The position numbers were made by a program, and so were the translations under genes. The notes under the pieces were generated by a model. That model worked only from the letters and a program-made list of their open reading frames with translations. It searched no databases and was not told where the DNA came from. From an uncultured Prevotellaceae bacterium (lineage in GTDB: Bacteria; Bacteroidota; Bacteroidia; Bacteroidales; Bacteroidaceae), in contig CADCDY010000024.1 in the NCBI GenBank assembly GCA_902800245.1, forward strand, positions 1 through 32,486: 32,486 bases of DNA, written 5' to 3'. Shown here one piece after another: positions 7,958 through 16,547 of the stretch (positions within the stretch are counted from its first letter, which is position 1; every line of letters begins with the position of its first letter).

Positions 7958-10320
7958 AAAATATCATCACTCTGCTCTTGCTGCTGGTCTGCACGACAAC
8001 CATCGTGCAGGCTCAGACGTATAACCAACTGGATGACAACGGTAATTTCACCCAGCGCGACGAATACGGCAACAGCAGCAATTTCAATCCCAATAGCAAC
8101 GACACCACATCGAGAAATAAAGAAGTGCCGTATGGTGTGCGTTTCTGGACGATAGACCGTCGGTTTGGCGACATTCGGCCTACCGTCCCTGACACGCTGC
8201 ACCACCTGTTTCAAAACACCATCTACAACACAGGTGTCTATGGAGAATACAATACGATAGGCAATAACTACACAGCCCGTCAGAGCCGTATTTTCATAGA
8301 CCGCCCTTATATGAGCACTTTTTTCTTCACCGATGCCTATAGTTATACCACAAAGGATCCTGACCAGTTTCAGTTTATGAACACCCTGTCGCCATATACG
8401 AACATTACCTACGACAACTGCGGCGACCAGCAACATGGTGAGGACCACATCGATGGGAAGTTTGGTGTCAACGTCAACAAAAACCTTGGAATCGGGTTCG
8501 ACCTTGACTACCACTATGGCATGGGCTACTATGACAATCAAAGCACAGCCCATTTCCGTTCCTCGATATACACATACTATACTGGTGACAAATACCAGAT
8601 GCACTTCCTCGGTACGTTCTACCATCGCAAGACCGCTGAGAACGGAGGTATCGTCGATGATGACTACATCACCCACCCAGAGGCCCAGCAGGAACAGTAT
8701 ACGGAGGATGAAATCCCCACCGTGCTGGAGCAGAACTGGAACCGCAACAATTCCCAGCACATCTTCTTCTCTCACCGCTATAACGTCGGATTCTACAAGA
8801 AGGTGCAGATGACCGAAGCGGAAATCAAGGCCCGTGAATTTGCCGAGAAGTCAGCCAAACAGAAGGAAGAGCGTGAAAACAAAGGCAAAAAACCGAATCT
8901 GTCGATGTCCGAAGGTCGCAAGGGTGGCACCATTGCCGACAAAAAGCCTCTTGGCCGTCCTGACGATGCAAAAATCATGGGCGACCAGCCTGATATGGCA
9001 AAGACAGACATCGCCAACGACTCGACACGTATCAAGGTGGATACAGATGAAAAGATGGACAGTCTGCGGGCAGTGGCTGAGAAAGAGGCCGAAGAAGATA
9101 AGAACATGAAGAAAGTCTTCGTACCTGTGACTAGTTTTATCCACACGCTGGAACTTAACAACTACGACCGCATCTATCAGGCCTACCAGACGCCCCAGAA
9201 CTACTATGGCAACACGTATTACGACATGAACGACGAGCATGCCTACAGTGGTGACTCCATCTACGACAATACCAAATACCTCTACGTCAAAAACACCCTC
9301 GCGCTGGCATTGCTCGAAGGGTTCAACAAGTACATGAAAGCTGGTTTAAAGGGTTTTGTATCCTTCGCGATGGAGAATTGCAAGATGCCTGTTCTGAATA
9401 GTGACTCGACAGGATACATGATGAACAAATGGTCAGACCACGCGCTCAATGTCGGTGGTCAGCTGTCACGCCACGAAGGCGACACTTTCCATTTCAATCT
9501 GAGCGCCGAGATAGGCTTGACAGGTATGAATTCCGGAGGATTAGCAATTGATTTTGATACCGACCTGAATTTCCGACTGTTCGGCGATACTGTGACACTG
9601 GCAGCAAATGCCTATTTCCACCGCATAATGCCACAATTCTTCCAGAAGAGTTACCACTCGAAACACCTCTGGTGGGACCAGTCGCTGGAAAAAGAAACAC
9701 GCACCCACATCGAAGGCAACTTCAATTATCAAAAGACCGACACCCGTCTGCGCGTGGCCATCGACGAGATACAGAACTATACGTATTTCGGCATGAGTTA
9801 CGAGCTTGATGCTCAAAAGAACAGAACGGGATTGACAGGCGGTATATACCAGGAATCTGGCAATATCAACGTGTTGACCGCCCAACTGATGCAGAACTTC
9901 CGCTTAGGCCCGCTGAACTGGGAGAACATCGTCACCTATCAGAACTCCAGCAACAAGGAAGTATTGCCCTTGCCTTCGATAAACCTCTTCTCGAACCTCT
10001 TCTTGAAGTTTAAGATTGCCCGTGTGCTCGACGTTGAACTGGGTGGATGTGTCACCTATTTCACCAAATACGATGCTCCTGACTACCTGCCGCAAATCGC
10101 TCAGTTTGCCATCCAGCAGAATCCTGACTGTCGTATTGAGCTGGGAGGTTATCCGTTTGTCGATATCTATGCCAACATGCAGTTGAAGCGTGCCCGTTTC
10201 TTCATTTCCATGAGTCATATCAACGCAGGCTCCGGCTCGAAAATGCAGTTCCTGGCACCCCACTACCCCATGAACAACCGTACACTCCGCATGGGTGTTT
10301 CATGGACTTTCATCAATTAG
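7954..10320 (+). CDS. Putative beta-barrel porin (Porin_10-like)
   Basis: 788 residues. Signal peptide MKNIITLLLLLVCTTTIVQA, cut before QTYN. The mature sequence alternates short aromatic-rich strands (TFFFTDAYSYTT, GFDLDYHYGMGYYDN, YQMHFLGTFYHRK, HIFFSHRYNVGFYKK, LSAEIGLTG) with polar turns and ends GVSWTFIN with the terminal aromatic region typical of outer-membrane barrels. This fits the Bacteroidetes putative porin family PF14121. Residues ~286-388 form a Lys/Glu-rich, strand-poor insertion rather than barrel. The substrate is unknown. The gene is coupled to the 55-residue gene upstream; the HD gene begins 30 bases downstream with no terminator between. Confidence 0.82.
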   Translation: MKNIITLLLLLVCTTTIVQAQTYNQLDDNGNFTQRDEYGNSSNFNPNSNDTTSRNKEVPYGVRFWTIDRRFGDIRPTVPDTLHHLFQNTIYNTGVYGEYNTIGNNYTARQSRIFIDRPYMSTFFFTDAYSYTTKDPDQFQFMNTLSPYTNITYDNCGDQQHGEDHIDGKFGVNVNKNLGIGFDLDYHYGMGYYDNQSTAHFRSSIYTYYTGDKYQMHFLGTFYHRKTAENGGIVDDDYITHPEAQQEQYTEDEIPTVLEQNWNRNNSQHIFFSHRYNVGFYKKVQMTEAEIKAREFAEKSAKQKEERENKGKKPNLSMSEGRKGGTIADKKPLGRPDDAKIMGDQPDMAKTDIANDSTRIKVDTDEKMDSLRAVAEKEAEEDKNMKKVFVPVTSFIHTLELNNYDRIYQAYQTPQNYYGNTYYDMNDEHAYSGDSIYDNTKYLYVKNTLALALLEGFNKYMKAGLKGFVSFAMENCKMPVLNSDSTGYMMNKWSDHALNVGGQLSRHEGDTFHFNLSAEIGLTGMNSGGLAIDFDTDLNFRLFGDTVTLAANAYFHRIMPQFFQKSYHSKHLWWDQSLEKETRTHIEGNFNYQKTDTRLRVAIDEIQNYTYFGMSYELDAQKNRTGLTGGIYQESGNINVLTAQLMQNFRLGPLNWENIVTYQNSSNKEVLPLPSINLFSNLFLKFKIARVLDVELGGCVTYFTKYDAPDYLPQIAQFAIQQNPDCRIELGGYPFVDIYANMQLKRARFFISMSHINAGSGSKMQFLAPHYPMNNRTLRMGVSWTFIN

Positions 10321-10350
10321 TCGATAGTTGAGAATTGAAAGTAGAAAGTT

Positions 10351-10986
10351 ATGATGACACAGAACCCTTCACTTGATTTGGTAGAATTTGTGGAGACCAA
10401 GATTCTGCCCCAGTATGCCAACTTTGACAAGGCACACAATATGGAGCATGCCACACGCGTCATACGCCGTTCATTGGACTTGGCACGCAAGATTGGGGCT
10501 GACCTTAACATGGCATACACCATTGCCGCCTACCACGACTTGGGACTCTCAGGCCCACGTGCCATCCACCACCTGACAAGCGGTAAGATCCTGATTGCCG
10601 ATGCACGGCTCAAACGTTGGTTCTCGACAGACCAGTTGAAGATGATGAAGGAAGCCGTTGAGGACCACCGTGCTTCTGCATCGAGGACTCCGCGCAGTAT
10701 CTACGGAAAAATCGTTGCTGAGGCCGATCGTGACATCGACCCCGAGACGGTCATCCGACGTACCATCCAGTATGGGCTGGCCAACTATCCCGAACTCAAT
10801 ACGGAAGGCCACTGGCAACGCTTCATGCAGCACATGAACGAGAAATACTCCGTCAACGGCTATATCCGTCTGTGGATTCAAGGTTCAGAAAACGAGCGCA
10901 AACTAAATGAACTGCGCAAACTGATTACCGAACCGAAGGAAATGAGAAAGGTGTTTGATAAGCTGTTTGAAGATGAAAGAAGATAA
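10351..10986 (+). CDS. HD-domain phosphohydrolase-like protein
   Basis: 211 residues, cytoplasmic. The HD-superfamily metal ligands are in place: His33 (NMEHATRV), the His62-Asp63 pair (AAYHDLG), His106 (VEDHRAS) and Asp126 (AEADRD). Such proteins hydrolyse phosphate esters of nucleotides or related metabolites; the substrate here cannot be read from sequence. The double ATG at 10351 leaves a one-codon uncertainty. The stop codon lies inside menA, whose ATG (10973) is 14 bases upstream of it, so the two are co-translated. The leader contains an AT-rich string of short GTTGA/GAATTGA-like repeats. Confidence 0.82.
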   Translation: MMTQNPSLDLVEFVETKILPQYANFDKAHNMEHATRVIRRSLDLARKIGADLNMAYTIAAYHDLGLSGPRAIHHLTSGKILIADARLKRWFSTDQLKMMKEAVEDHRASASRTPRSIYGKIVAEADRDIDPETVIRRTIQYGLANYPELNTEGHWQRFMQHMNEKYSVNGYIRLWIQGSENERKLNELRKLITEPKEMRKVFDKLFEDERR

Positions 10987-11884
10987 CGTTCGTCAGAATT
11001 CCCTGAAAGCCTGGCTGTTAGCAGCACGTCCGAAAACACTGACAGGTGCTGCCGTTCCTGTCATGATAGGCCTGTCGCTGGCCTTTGTCGACTGTCGCGA
11101 ATATGGCGACGACGTATTCAGTTGGCTGGCGGCAGCATTGTGTATGCTGTTTGCTTTCATTATGCAGATTGACGCCAACTTCGTCAACGATTTCTTCGAT
11201 TATGCCCGTGGCAACGACGATAGTGCCACAAGGTTAGGGCCGCTTAGAGCCTGCACACAAGGCTGGGTAAGCATCGAGGCCATGAAACAGGCCATCGCCT
11301 CAACCACCGTTGTAGCGTGCCTTGTAGGACTGCCCTTGGTGTGGTACGGAGGACTGGAAATGATTGCCGTCGGACTGTTGTGTGTTGTGTTTTGCTTTCT
11401 TTACACCACCCACCTGTCCTACCTCGGACTGGGCGACGTGCTGGTGCTGGTATTCTTCGGCATTGTGCCCGTCTGTTGCACCTACTACGTCCAGTTGCAT
11501 ACCGTCACGTGGCAGGTTTTTCTGGCTTCCGTGGCTTGCGGACTGGTCATCGACGGACTGCTCATCGTCAACAACTATCGCGACCGCTATAACGACCAGG
11601 CTGACGGCAAACGAACGCTGGTGGTACTGATTGGTGCCGATGCTACGGAGTGGCTCTATTTGGCACTGGGTTGTACGGCCTGCCTCATCGGACTGGTATT
11701 CTGGATGAACGGCCATGTGCTGGCCTTTGTGTTGCCATTGCTCTACCTGCTGTTTCACACATTCACATGGCTGAAGATGCGCCGTATGAACTACGGACGT
11801 CAGCTGAACGAATGCTTAGGCGAAACGGCCCGCAACATCTTTATCTATGGACTCTGCGTCAGTGCTGGTATATTGCTACTTTAA
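10973..11884 (+). CDS. menA: 1,4-dihydroxy-2-naphthoate polyprenyltransferase MenA
   Basis: 303-residue integral membrane prenyltransferase that attaches the isoprenoid tail to 1,4-dihydroxy-2-naphthoate to give demethylmenaquinone. Both Asp-rich UbiA-family motifs are present: NDFFDYARGNDD (72-83) and YRDRYNDQADGKRT (202-215), separated by several hydrophobic helices; the start KAWLLAARPKTLTGAAVPV is typical of MenA. I chose the ATG at 10973: a longer frame begins at TTG 10955, but that gives no family-like sequence and overlaps more of the HD gene. menG, which performs the following methylation, is 4 kb downstream. Confidence 0.93.
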   Translation: MKEDNVRQNSLKAWLLAARPKTLTGAAVPVMIGLSLAFVDCREYGDDVFSWLAAALCMLFAFIMQIDANFVNDFFDYARGNDDSATRLGPLRACTQGWVSIEAMKQAIASTTVVACLVGLPLVWYGGLEMIAVGLLCVVFCFLYTTHLSYLGLGDVLVLVFFGIVPVCCTYYVQLHTVTWQVFLASVACGLVIDGLLIVNNYRDRYNDQADGKRTLVVLIGADATEWLYLALGCTACLIGLVFWMNGHVLAFVLPLLYLLFHTFTWLKMRRMNYGRQLNECLGETARNIFIYGLCVSAGILLL

Positions 11885-12031
11885 ATATAACCAGTAGATA
11901 GCTGCGGCGGCCAGGATGAGTATGATGCCCACAACGGACTTAATCATGCACGAGGCCACTTTCTTCACCACGATGAAACCGATGATGATCAGCGCCAGCA
12001 ACGCAAGGTAATAACCAATATTGTTTTCCAT
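11876..12031 (-). CDS. 51-residue two-helix membrane protein, unknown function
   Basis: Minus-strand frame starting MENNIGYYLALLALIIIGF, with hydrophobic helices at about 6-22 and 32-50 split by VVKKVASCMIK, ending YWLYLK. It begins 15 bases after the stop of the RluA-type gene behind a purine-rich leader (AAAAAGAAAATAGAAG), which suits Bacteroidetes initiation, and ends convergently, overlapping the last nine bases of menA. The coherent hydrophobic pattern and position argue for a real gene. The sequence resembles short conserved hypothetical proteins of Bacteroidales, but I cannot name a family. Confidence 0.68.
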   Translation of the reverse strand: MENNIGYYLALLALIIIGFIVVKKVASCMIKSVVGIILILAAAAIYWLYLK

Positions 12032-12046
12032 TCTTCTATTTTCTTT

Positions 12047-12952
12047 TTATCTCTTTCTATCTTCTTCTATCACTCTCTTAAACTGAGACGGTACAGGAGT
12101 CTCAAACTCCAGGGGCTGGCGTGTCACGGGGTGGTAGAAACACAACAGCCACGCATGCAGACAGAGGCGGTGCAGAGGGTCGTCACCATTGCCGTATTTC
12201 GTGTCGCCACAAACGGGATGTCCCATATCGGCAGCATGCACGCGAATCTGGTTCTTACGGCCTGTCTCCAGTTTGAATTCCACCAGCGAATGCTCCGTCG
12301 TACGGTCCATGACGTAGAAGTGGGTAATGGCATACTTTCCGCCATTGTCAACAGGCGACGAATAAGTGATGTAGGCCTTGTTGTCCTTCAGCCAGTTCTC
12401 AATAGTGCCCTCGTCCTGTTCCATCTCGCCCGACAGCACGGCGACGTAGCGGCGGTCATACACCATCTGGTGCCAATTGTGCTCCATCAGCTGTTCCGTA
12501 TCCATATCCTTCGCATAGACCATCAGTCCGCTGGTGTCACGGTCCAGACGATGCACCACGTGGGCCGTACAGTTCTGGTGCGACTTCTTGAAGTAATCAT
12601 CCAGCACCGTTTTGACGTTCAGCGACGAGTGGCCTGCCGCCATCGACAGAATGCCTACGGCTTTCTCCACCACGATGAGCCAGCGGTCTTCGTACACTAT
12701 CTTCACGTAGCGCGAGCGGAAGGGTTGCTGATTGCGCTTGGTTTTGCTGACTGCGACCTTCATGCCAGGCTGCAGCGGGTAATCGAACTGCGTCACCGTC
12801 TTGCCGTTCACCTTGATACCCTGACCCTGCAGTGTCTGTTTGATCTTGGTGCGGCTCTGTTTCACGTTCGCAAGCAGGAATTCGAGAAGCGGCTGTTCCT
12901 GCTGGACCGTCAGATGGTCCCATTCTCCCTGAGCATTTGTATTGTACCTCAT
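12047..12952 (-). CDS. RluA-family 23S/tRNA pseudouridine synthase
   Basis: 301 residues. An N-terminal S4 RNA-binding domain (QPLLEFLLANVKQSRTKIKQ ... GIKVNGKTV, ~20-70) precedes the catalytic domain, with the signature HRLDRDTSG (134-142) containing catalytic Asp137, then ETGRKNQIRVHAADMGHPV for substrate handling. It converts specific uridines in RNA to pseudouridine; the target base is not deducible. The open frame extends 13 codons further upstream (MALSFFCRTFVAV), but that stretch overlaps a good promoter, so the ATG at 12952 is preferred. It diverges from phoH and precedes the 51-residue gene. Confidence 0.9.
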   Translation of the reverse strand: MRYNTNAQGEWDHLTVQQEQPLLEFLLANVKQSRTKIKQTLQGQGIKVNGKTVTQFDYPLQPGMKVAVSKTKRNQQPFRSRYVKIVYEDRWLIVVEKAVGILSMAAGHSSLNVKTVLDDYFKKSHQNCTAHVVHRLDRDTSGLMVYAKDMDTEQLMEHNWHQMVYDRRYVAVLSGEMEQDEGTIENWLKDNKAYITYSSPVDNGGKYAITHFYVMDRTTEHSLVEFKLETGRKNQIRVHAADMGHPVCGDTKYGNGDDPLHRLCLHAWLLCFYHPVTRQPLEFETPVPSQFKRVIEEDRKR

Positions 12953-12960
12953 AACAGCGA

Positions 12961-12992
12961 CAAAGGTACGGCAAAAAAACGAAAGTGCCAAA
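12961..12992 (-). promoter_or_regulatory. Promoter of the RluA-type gene
   Basis: On the minus strand: TTTG (12989-12992), 20 bp, TACCTTTG (12961-12968), a perfect consensus. Only eight bases separate the -7 box from the ATG at 12952, so the leader should be very short. The match also decides against the longer upstream start. Confidence 0.82.
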
Positions 12993-13051
12993 CAAATTGG
13001 TCAAAAAGGTATCAAAAAAATGTGCATTTAACACTGAAAAACGGAAAAACA

Positions 13052-13083
13052 TTTGCGTATATCGATTATTGTTTGTACCTTTG
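13052..13083 (+). promoter_or_regulatory. phoH promoter
   Basis: TTTG (13052-13055), 20 bp, TACCTTTG (13076-13083): a perfect Bacteroidetes -33/-7 pair, 16 bases before the phoH ATG. It is the only promoter of this quality until pyrF ends, so it may drive much of the phoH-to-pyrF run. Confidence 0.85.
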
Positions 13084-13099
13084 CACCATATTATAATAT

Positions 13100-14068
13100 A
13101 TGATAGAGAAGCATATTGTATTAGAAGACATAGACCCCGTAGTGTTCTACGGCATTGGCAACCAGCACCTGCAGATGCTGCGAGCCTTGTACCCCAAGCT
13201 ACGCATTGTAGCGCGCGACAACGTCATCCGCATCCTCGGCGACGAGGAACAGATGGCCTCCTTCGAGGAAGCGTCCGAGAAGCTGCGCCAGCATATTGTA
13301 CGGTTTAACACCCTCCGCGAGGAGGACATTCTGGACATCGTCAAGGGACACCGCACGAAGGATGAAGTAGCTGACGGTGTGGTGGTCTATTCGATGTCGG
13401 GACGAGCCATCAAGGCCCGCTCAGAGAACCAGCAGAAGCTGATTGATGCTTATGCCGAGAACGATATGGTATTCGCCGTAGGCCCTGCAGGAACCGGCAA
13501 GACGTACCTGTCGATAGCCCTGGCCGTGAAGGCCTTGAAGGAAAAGACGGCGAAGAAGATCATCCTCTCCCGCCCTGCCGTAGAGGCTGGCGAAAAACTG
13601 GGATTCCTGCCTGGCGACATGAAGGACAAGATTGATCCTTACCTGCAGCCGTTGTACGACGCCCTGGAAGACATGCTGCCACAAGTGAAGCTACAAGACA
13701 TGATGGAGAAGCACGTCATCCAGATAGCCCCGTTGGCATTTATGCGCGGGCGCACGTTGAGCGATGCCGTCGTCATACTGGACGAAGCCCAGAACACGAC
13801 CCCACAGCAAATCCGGATGTTTCTGACGCGCATGGGTTGGAACACGAAGATGATTATCACGGGTGACATGACGCAGATAGACCTGCCGAAGTCGCAGAAG
13901 AGCGGACTGGTGGAGGCACTGCACATCCTGAATGACGTCGAGGGTATCGGCATTGTCGAACTGAACCGCAAGGACATTGTCCGCCACAAGCTGGTAACCC
14001 GCATCGTCAACGCATACGAAAAATTCGATAAAGAACAACATAAAGATGAAAGCATTAACAAAGACTGA
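13100..14068 (+). CDS. PhoH family ATPase
   Basis: 322 residues. An N-terminal KH-like region ([17 protein letters not shown]) precedes a P-loop ATPase domain with Walker A GPAGTGKT (128-135), the [16 protein letters not shown] loop, and Walker B DEAQ (228-231) in [22 protein letters not shown]. This is the PhoH/PhoL (YbeZ) type, a cytoplasmic RNA-associated ATPase tied to ribosome or RNA metabolism in other bacteria. It starts 16 bases after a consensus promoter. Its last 23 bases overlap purC in another frame, an unusually deep overlap suggesting coupling. Confidence 0.92.
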   Translation: MIEKHIVLEDIDPVVFYGIGNQHLQMLRALYPKLRIVARDNVIRILGDEEQMASFEEASEKLRQHIVRFNTLREEDILDIVKGHRTKDEVADGVVVYSMSGRAIKARSENQQKLIDAYAENDMVFAVGPAGTGKTYLSIALAVKALKEKTAKKIILSRPAVEAGEKLGFLPGDMKDKIDPYLQPLYDALEDMLPQVKLQDMMEKHVIQIAPLAFMRGRTLSDAVVILDEAQNTTPQQIRMFLTRMGWNTKMIITGDMTQIDLPKSQKSGLVEALHILNDVEGIGIVELNRKDIVRHKLVTRIVNAYEKFDKEQHKDESINKD

Positions 14069-15017
14069 TTTCCATTTCAATGGACAGAAAAGCGTGTACC
14101 ACGGAAAGGTACGCGATGTGTACAACATCAACGACGACCTGATGGTGATGGTGGCCACCGACCGCATCTCCGCTTTCGACGTCGTGCTGCCAAAGGGCAT
14201 CCCCTTCAAAGGTCAGGTGCTGAACCAGATTGCCGCGAAGTTCCTGGATGCCACTACCGACATCTGTCCGAACTGGAAACTGGCTACCCCCGACCCCATG
14301 GTCACCGTGGGTCTGAAGTGTGAGGGTTTCCGTGTGGAGATGATTATCCGCTCTATCCTCACTGGCTCTGCCTGGCGTGAGTACAAGAATGGTTGCCGTG
14401 AGTTGTGTGGCGTGAAGCTGCCCGACGGCATGAAGGAGAACGAGCGTTTCCCCGAGCCCATCATCACCCCGACCACCAAGGCCGACGAGGGTCACGACAT
14501 GAACATCTCGAAGGAAGAAATCATCGCCCAGGGCATCGTTTCTGCCGAGGACTACGCCATCATGGAGGACTACACCCGCAAGATTTTTGCCCGTGGTCAG
14601 ATGATTGCCGAGAAGCGCGGACTCATCCTCGTCGACACCAAGTACGAGTTTGGCAAGCGCGACGGTAAGGTGTACCTCATCGACGAGATTCACACGCCCG
14701 ACTCCAGCCGCTACTTCTATGCCGACGGCTATGAGGAGAAATTGGCCAAGGGCGAGCCCCAGCGCCAGCTGTCAAAGGAGTTCGTGCGTCAGTGGCTCAT
14801 CGAGCACGACTTCATGAACGAGCCCGGTCAGGTGATGCCTGAGATTACCGACGAATATGCCGAGAGCGTCTCAGACCGTTACATCGAGCTCTACGAGCAC
14901 ATTGTAGGCGAGCGCTTTGACAAAACCACTGTGCTCGGCGATTCTGTCGCCGAGGAAGACCTCGCCGCCCGCATTGAGAAGAACGTCAGCGAATGGCTTA
15001 CCAGCAGGAACAAATAA
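14046..15017 (+). CDS. purC: Phosphoribosylaminoimidazole-succinocarboxamide synthase
   Basis: 323-residue purine enzyme joining aspartate to CAIR with ATP. Seen: GKVRDVY (20-26) of the nucleotide-binding loop, [11 protein letters not shown] (39-49), [21 protein letters not shown] and [17 protein letters not shown], all hallmarks of SAICAR synthetase. It belongs to the longer (~310 residue) form rather than the ~240-residue enteric form. The start ATG lies inside the end of phoH, and its own end overlaps menG by 25 bases, so three successive genes are nested head to tail. Confidence 0.96.
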   Translation: MKALTKTDFHFNGQKSVYHGKVRDVYNINDDLMVMVATDRISAFDVVLPKGIPFKGQVLNQIAAKFLDATTDICPNWKLATPDPMVTVGLKCEGFRVEMIIRSILTGSAWREYKNGCRELCGVKLPDGMKENERFPEPIITPTTKADEGHDMNISKEEIIAQGIVSAEDYAIMEDYTRKIFARGQMIAEKRGLILVDTKYEFGKRDGKVYLIDEIHTPDSSRYFYADGYEEKLAKGEPQRQLSKEFVRQWLIEHDFMNEPGQVMPEITDEYAESVSDRYIELYEHIVGERFDKTTVLGDSVAEEDLAARIEKNVSEWLTSRNK

Positions 15018-15727
15018 ACCCATATACCTGCGGAGATAAAGCTCAACAGGTGGAGGCGATGTTCGACAACATTGCCCCTACCTATGACACACTCAATCAC
15101 CGACTTTCCTGGAACATCGACAAGGGGTGGCGCCGTAAGGCCATCAAGCTGTTAGAGCCCTTCGCCCCCAAGACCCTCCTCGACGTGGCAACAGGCACAG
15201 GCGACTTTGCCATACAGGCCTGTCAGATGCTGGACGGCGTACATGTCACAGGCATCGACATCAGCGAAGGTATGATGGACGTCGGACGGAAGAAGGTCAA
15301 CGAGGTGGGGCTCACTGAACGCATCGCTTTCGAGCATGAAGACTGTACCAGTCTCTCCTACCCTGATGCAACTTTTGACGCCGTAACCGCGGCCTTCGGC
15401 ATTCGCAATTTTGCCGACCTCGACGCAGGACTGCGCGAGATGTGCCGCATACTACGGCCTGGTGGACATCTCAGCATCGTGGAACTGACGACACCCGTCT
15501 CGTTCCCCATGCGACAGTTGTTCCACATCTACTCTCATACGGTGCTGCCCGTCTACGGACGACTCATCTCCAAGGACACCAGCGCCTACTCTTATCTCAC
15601 CAAGACCATCGAGGCGTTCCCGCAAGGCGAGCGCATGGTGGATATCCTGAAGAAGGCAGGCTTTGCCGAGGCATCATTCCGACGACTGACCTTCGGCATC
15701 TGCACAATGTATTTTGCAAAAAAATAG
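14993..15727 (+). CDS. menG: Demethylmenaquinone methyltransferase (UbiE/MenG family)
   Basis: 244-residue SAM-dependent methyltransferase, the last step of menaquinone synthesis. Motifs: [16 protein letters not shown] (24-39), SAM-binding [10 protein letters not shown] (64-73), GIDISEGMM (87-95), [17 protein letters not shown] and [14 protein letters not shown]. Annotated UbiE in many genomes, but menaquinone is the quinone of Bacteroidetes and menA is nearby, so menG is the better name. The ATG sits 25 bases inside purC. The alternative dual function in ubiquinone synthesis is unlikely here. Confidence 0.94.
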   Translation: MAYQQEQINPYTCGDKAQQVEAMFDNIAPTYDTLNHRLSWNIDKGWRRKAIKLLEPFAPKTLLDVATGTGDFAIQACQMLDGVHVTGIDISEGMMDVGRKKVNEVGLTERIAFEHEDCTSLSYPDATFDAVTAAFGIRNFADLDAGLREMCRILRPGGHLSIVELTTPVSFPMRQLFHIYSHTVLPVYGRLISKDTSAYSYLTKTIEAFPQGERMVDILKKAGFAEASFRRLTFGICTMYFAKK

Positions 15728-15751
15728 TTTCAACCCAACAACCCAACCACT

Positions 15752-16501
15752 ATGGACAAGTACGGACTCATCGGTTATCCACTGGGACACTCGTTCTCCA
15801 TCAGCTACTTCAACCAGAGGTTTCATGATGAAGACATAGACGCCGTCTATGAGAATTTCGAGATTCCCACCATCGACATCCTGCCCGAGGTGCTCAGTCA
15901 GAACCCAGAACTGAAAGGCCTCAACGTTACCATACCCTACAAGGAGAAGGTGATACCGTTCCTCGACAGCATATCGCCAGAGGCACGGGCCATCGGAGCC
16001 GTCAACGTCATCCGAGTCATCCACGAGGGTAAAAATATCAAGCTGAAGGGCTATAACTCGGATGTCATCGGATTCACACAGAGCATAGAACCCATGCTCG
16101 AAAAGAAATGGCACCAGAAGGCACTTATTCTGGGAACAGGAGGAGCGTCGAAAGCCATCGACTACGGACTGCGCAACCTGGGACTCGAGACAGTCTTCGT
16201 CAGTCGCTACGAACGTCCTGGCACCATCCAGTACGAACGTATCACGCCCGAAGTCGTGAAAGAGTATAACGTCATCGTCAACTGCACCCCGCTGGGTATG
16301 TATCCCAAGACGGAGGAGTGTCCGATGTTGCCTTACGAGGCTATGGACAGCCACACCATCCTCTACGACCTGATCTACAACCCAGACGAAACGCTGTTTA
16401 TGCGCAAAGGTGCTGCACAAGGTGCACAAGTGAAGAACGGACTGGAAATGCTGCTCCTGCAGGCTTTTGCCTCGTGGGAGTTCTGGCACGAAAACAAATA
16501 A
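15752..16501 (+). CDS. aroE: Shikimate dehydrogenase
   Basis: 249 residues; reduces 3-dehydroshikimate to shikimate with NADPH in the chorismate pathway, which supplies aromatic amino acids and menaquinone. Seen: the substrate loop GYPLGHSFS (8-16), catalytic Lys64 in NVTIPYKEKV, the paired Asp104 in NSDVIGF, the nucleotide-binding GTGGASKA (128-135) and NCTPLGMYP near 176. The C-terminal KNGLEMLLLQAFASWEFW is also conserved. Slightly shorter than the ~270-residue enteric AroE, normal for Bacteroidetes. The gap to menG is 24 bases; an 8-bp hairpin follows the gene. Confidence 0.95.
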   Translation: MDKYGLIGYPLGHSFSISYFNQRFHDEDIDAVYENFEIPTIDILPEVLSQNPELKGLNVTIPYKEKVIPFLDSISPEARAIGAVNVIRVIHEGKNIKLKGYNSDVIGFTQSIEPMLEKKWHQKALILGTGGASKAIDYGLRNLGLETVFVSRYERPGTIQYERITPEVVKEYNVIVNCTPLGMYPKTEECPMLPYEAMDSHTILYDLIYNPDETLFMRKGAAQGAQVKNGLEMLLLQAFASWEFWHENK

Positions 16502-16508
16502 CATTGTG

Positions 16509-16529
16509 CTTGGCGGTTCTGCCGCCAAG
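16509..16529 (+). other. Strong hairpin between aroE and the TPM gene
   Basis: A perfect GC-rich 8-bp stem CTTGGCGG/CCGCCAAG closes a 5-base loop, eight bases after the aroE stop and 18 bases before the TPM-gene ATG. No T-run follows, so it is not a standard terminator. It may be a processing or 3'-stabilising site within the transcript. Confidence 0.6.
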
Positions 16530-16547
16530 ACCCAAACAAAAAATGCA

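Noticed and set aside
7891-8775. 294-codon minus-strand frame opposite the porin
   Set aside because: Antisense shadow; the porin has a signal peptide and barrel pattern, while this frame is a Val/Ile-rich artefact.
10955-10972. Longer menA start at TTG 10955
   Set aside because: Rare start codon, deeper overlap with the HD gene, and the extra residues (MISCLK) are not family-like; ATG 10973 suits MenA.
12131-13096. 321-codon open frame on the plus strand opposite the pseudouridine synthase gene
   Set aside because: It is antisense to a clear RluA-type gene with all motifs, runs through both divergent promoters, and its translation resembles no protein pattern.
15674-16528. 284-codon minus-strand frame opposite aroE
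   Set aside because: Antisense shadow of aroE, whose catalytic residues are all present on the plus strand.
16467-16547. Longer start of the TPM protein inside aroE
   Set aside because: It would read through the aroE end and the hairpin, giving a stretch without protein character; MAEYIEK is preferred.
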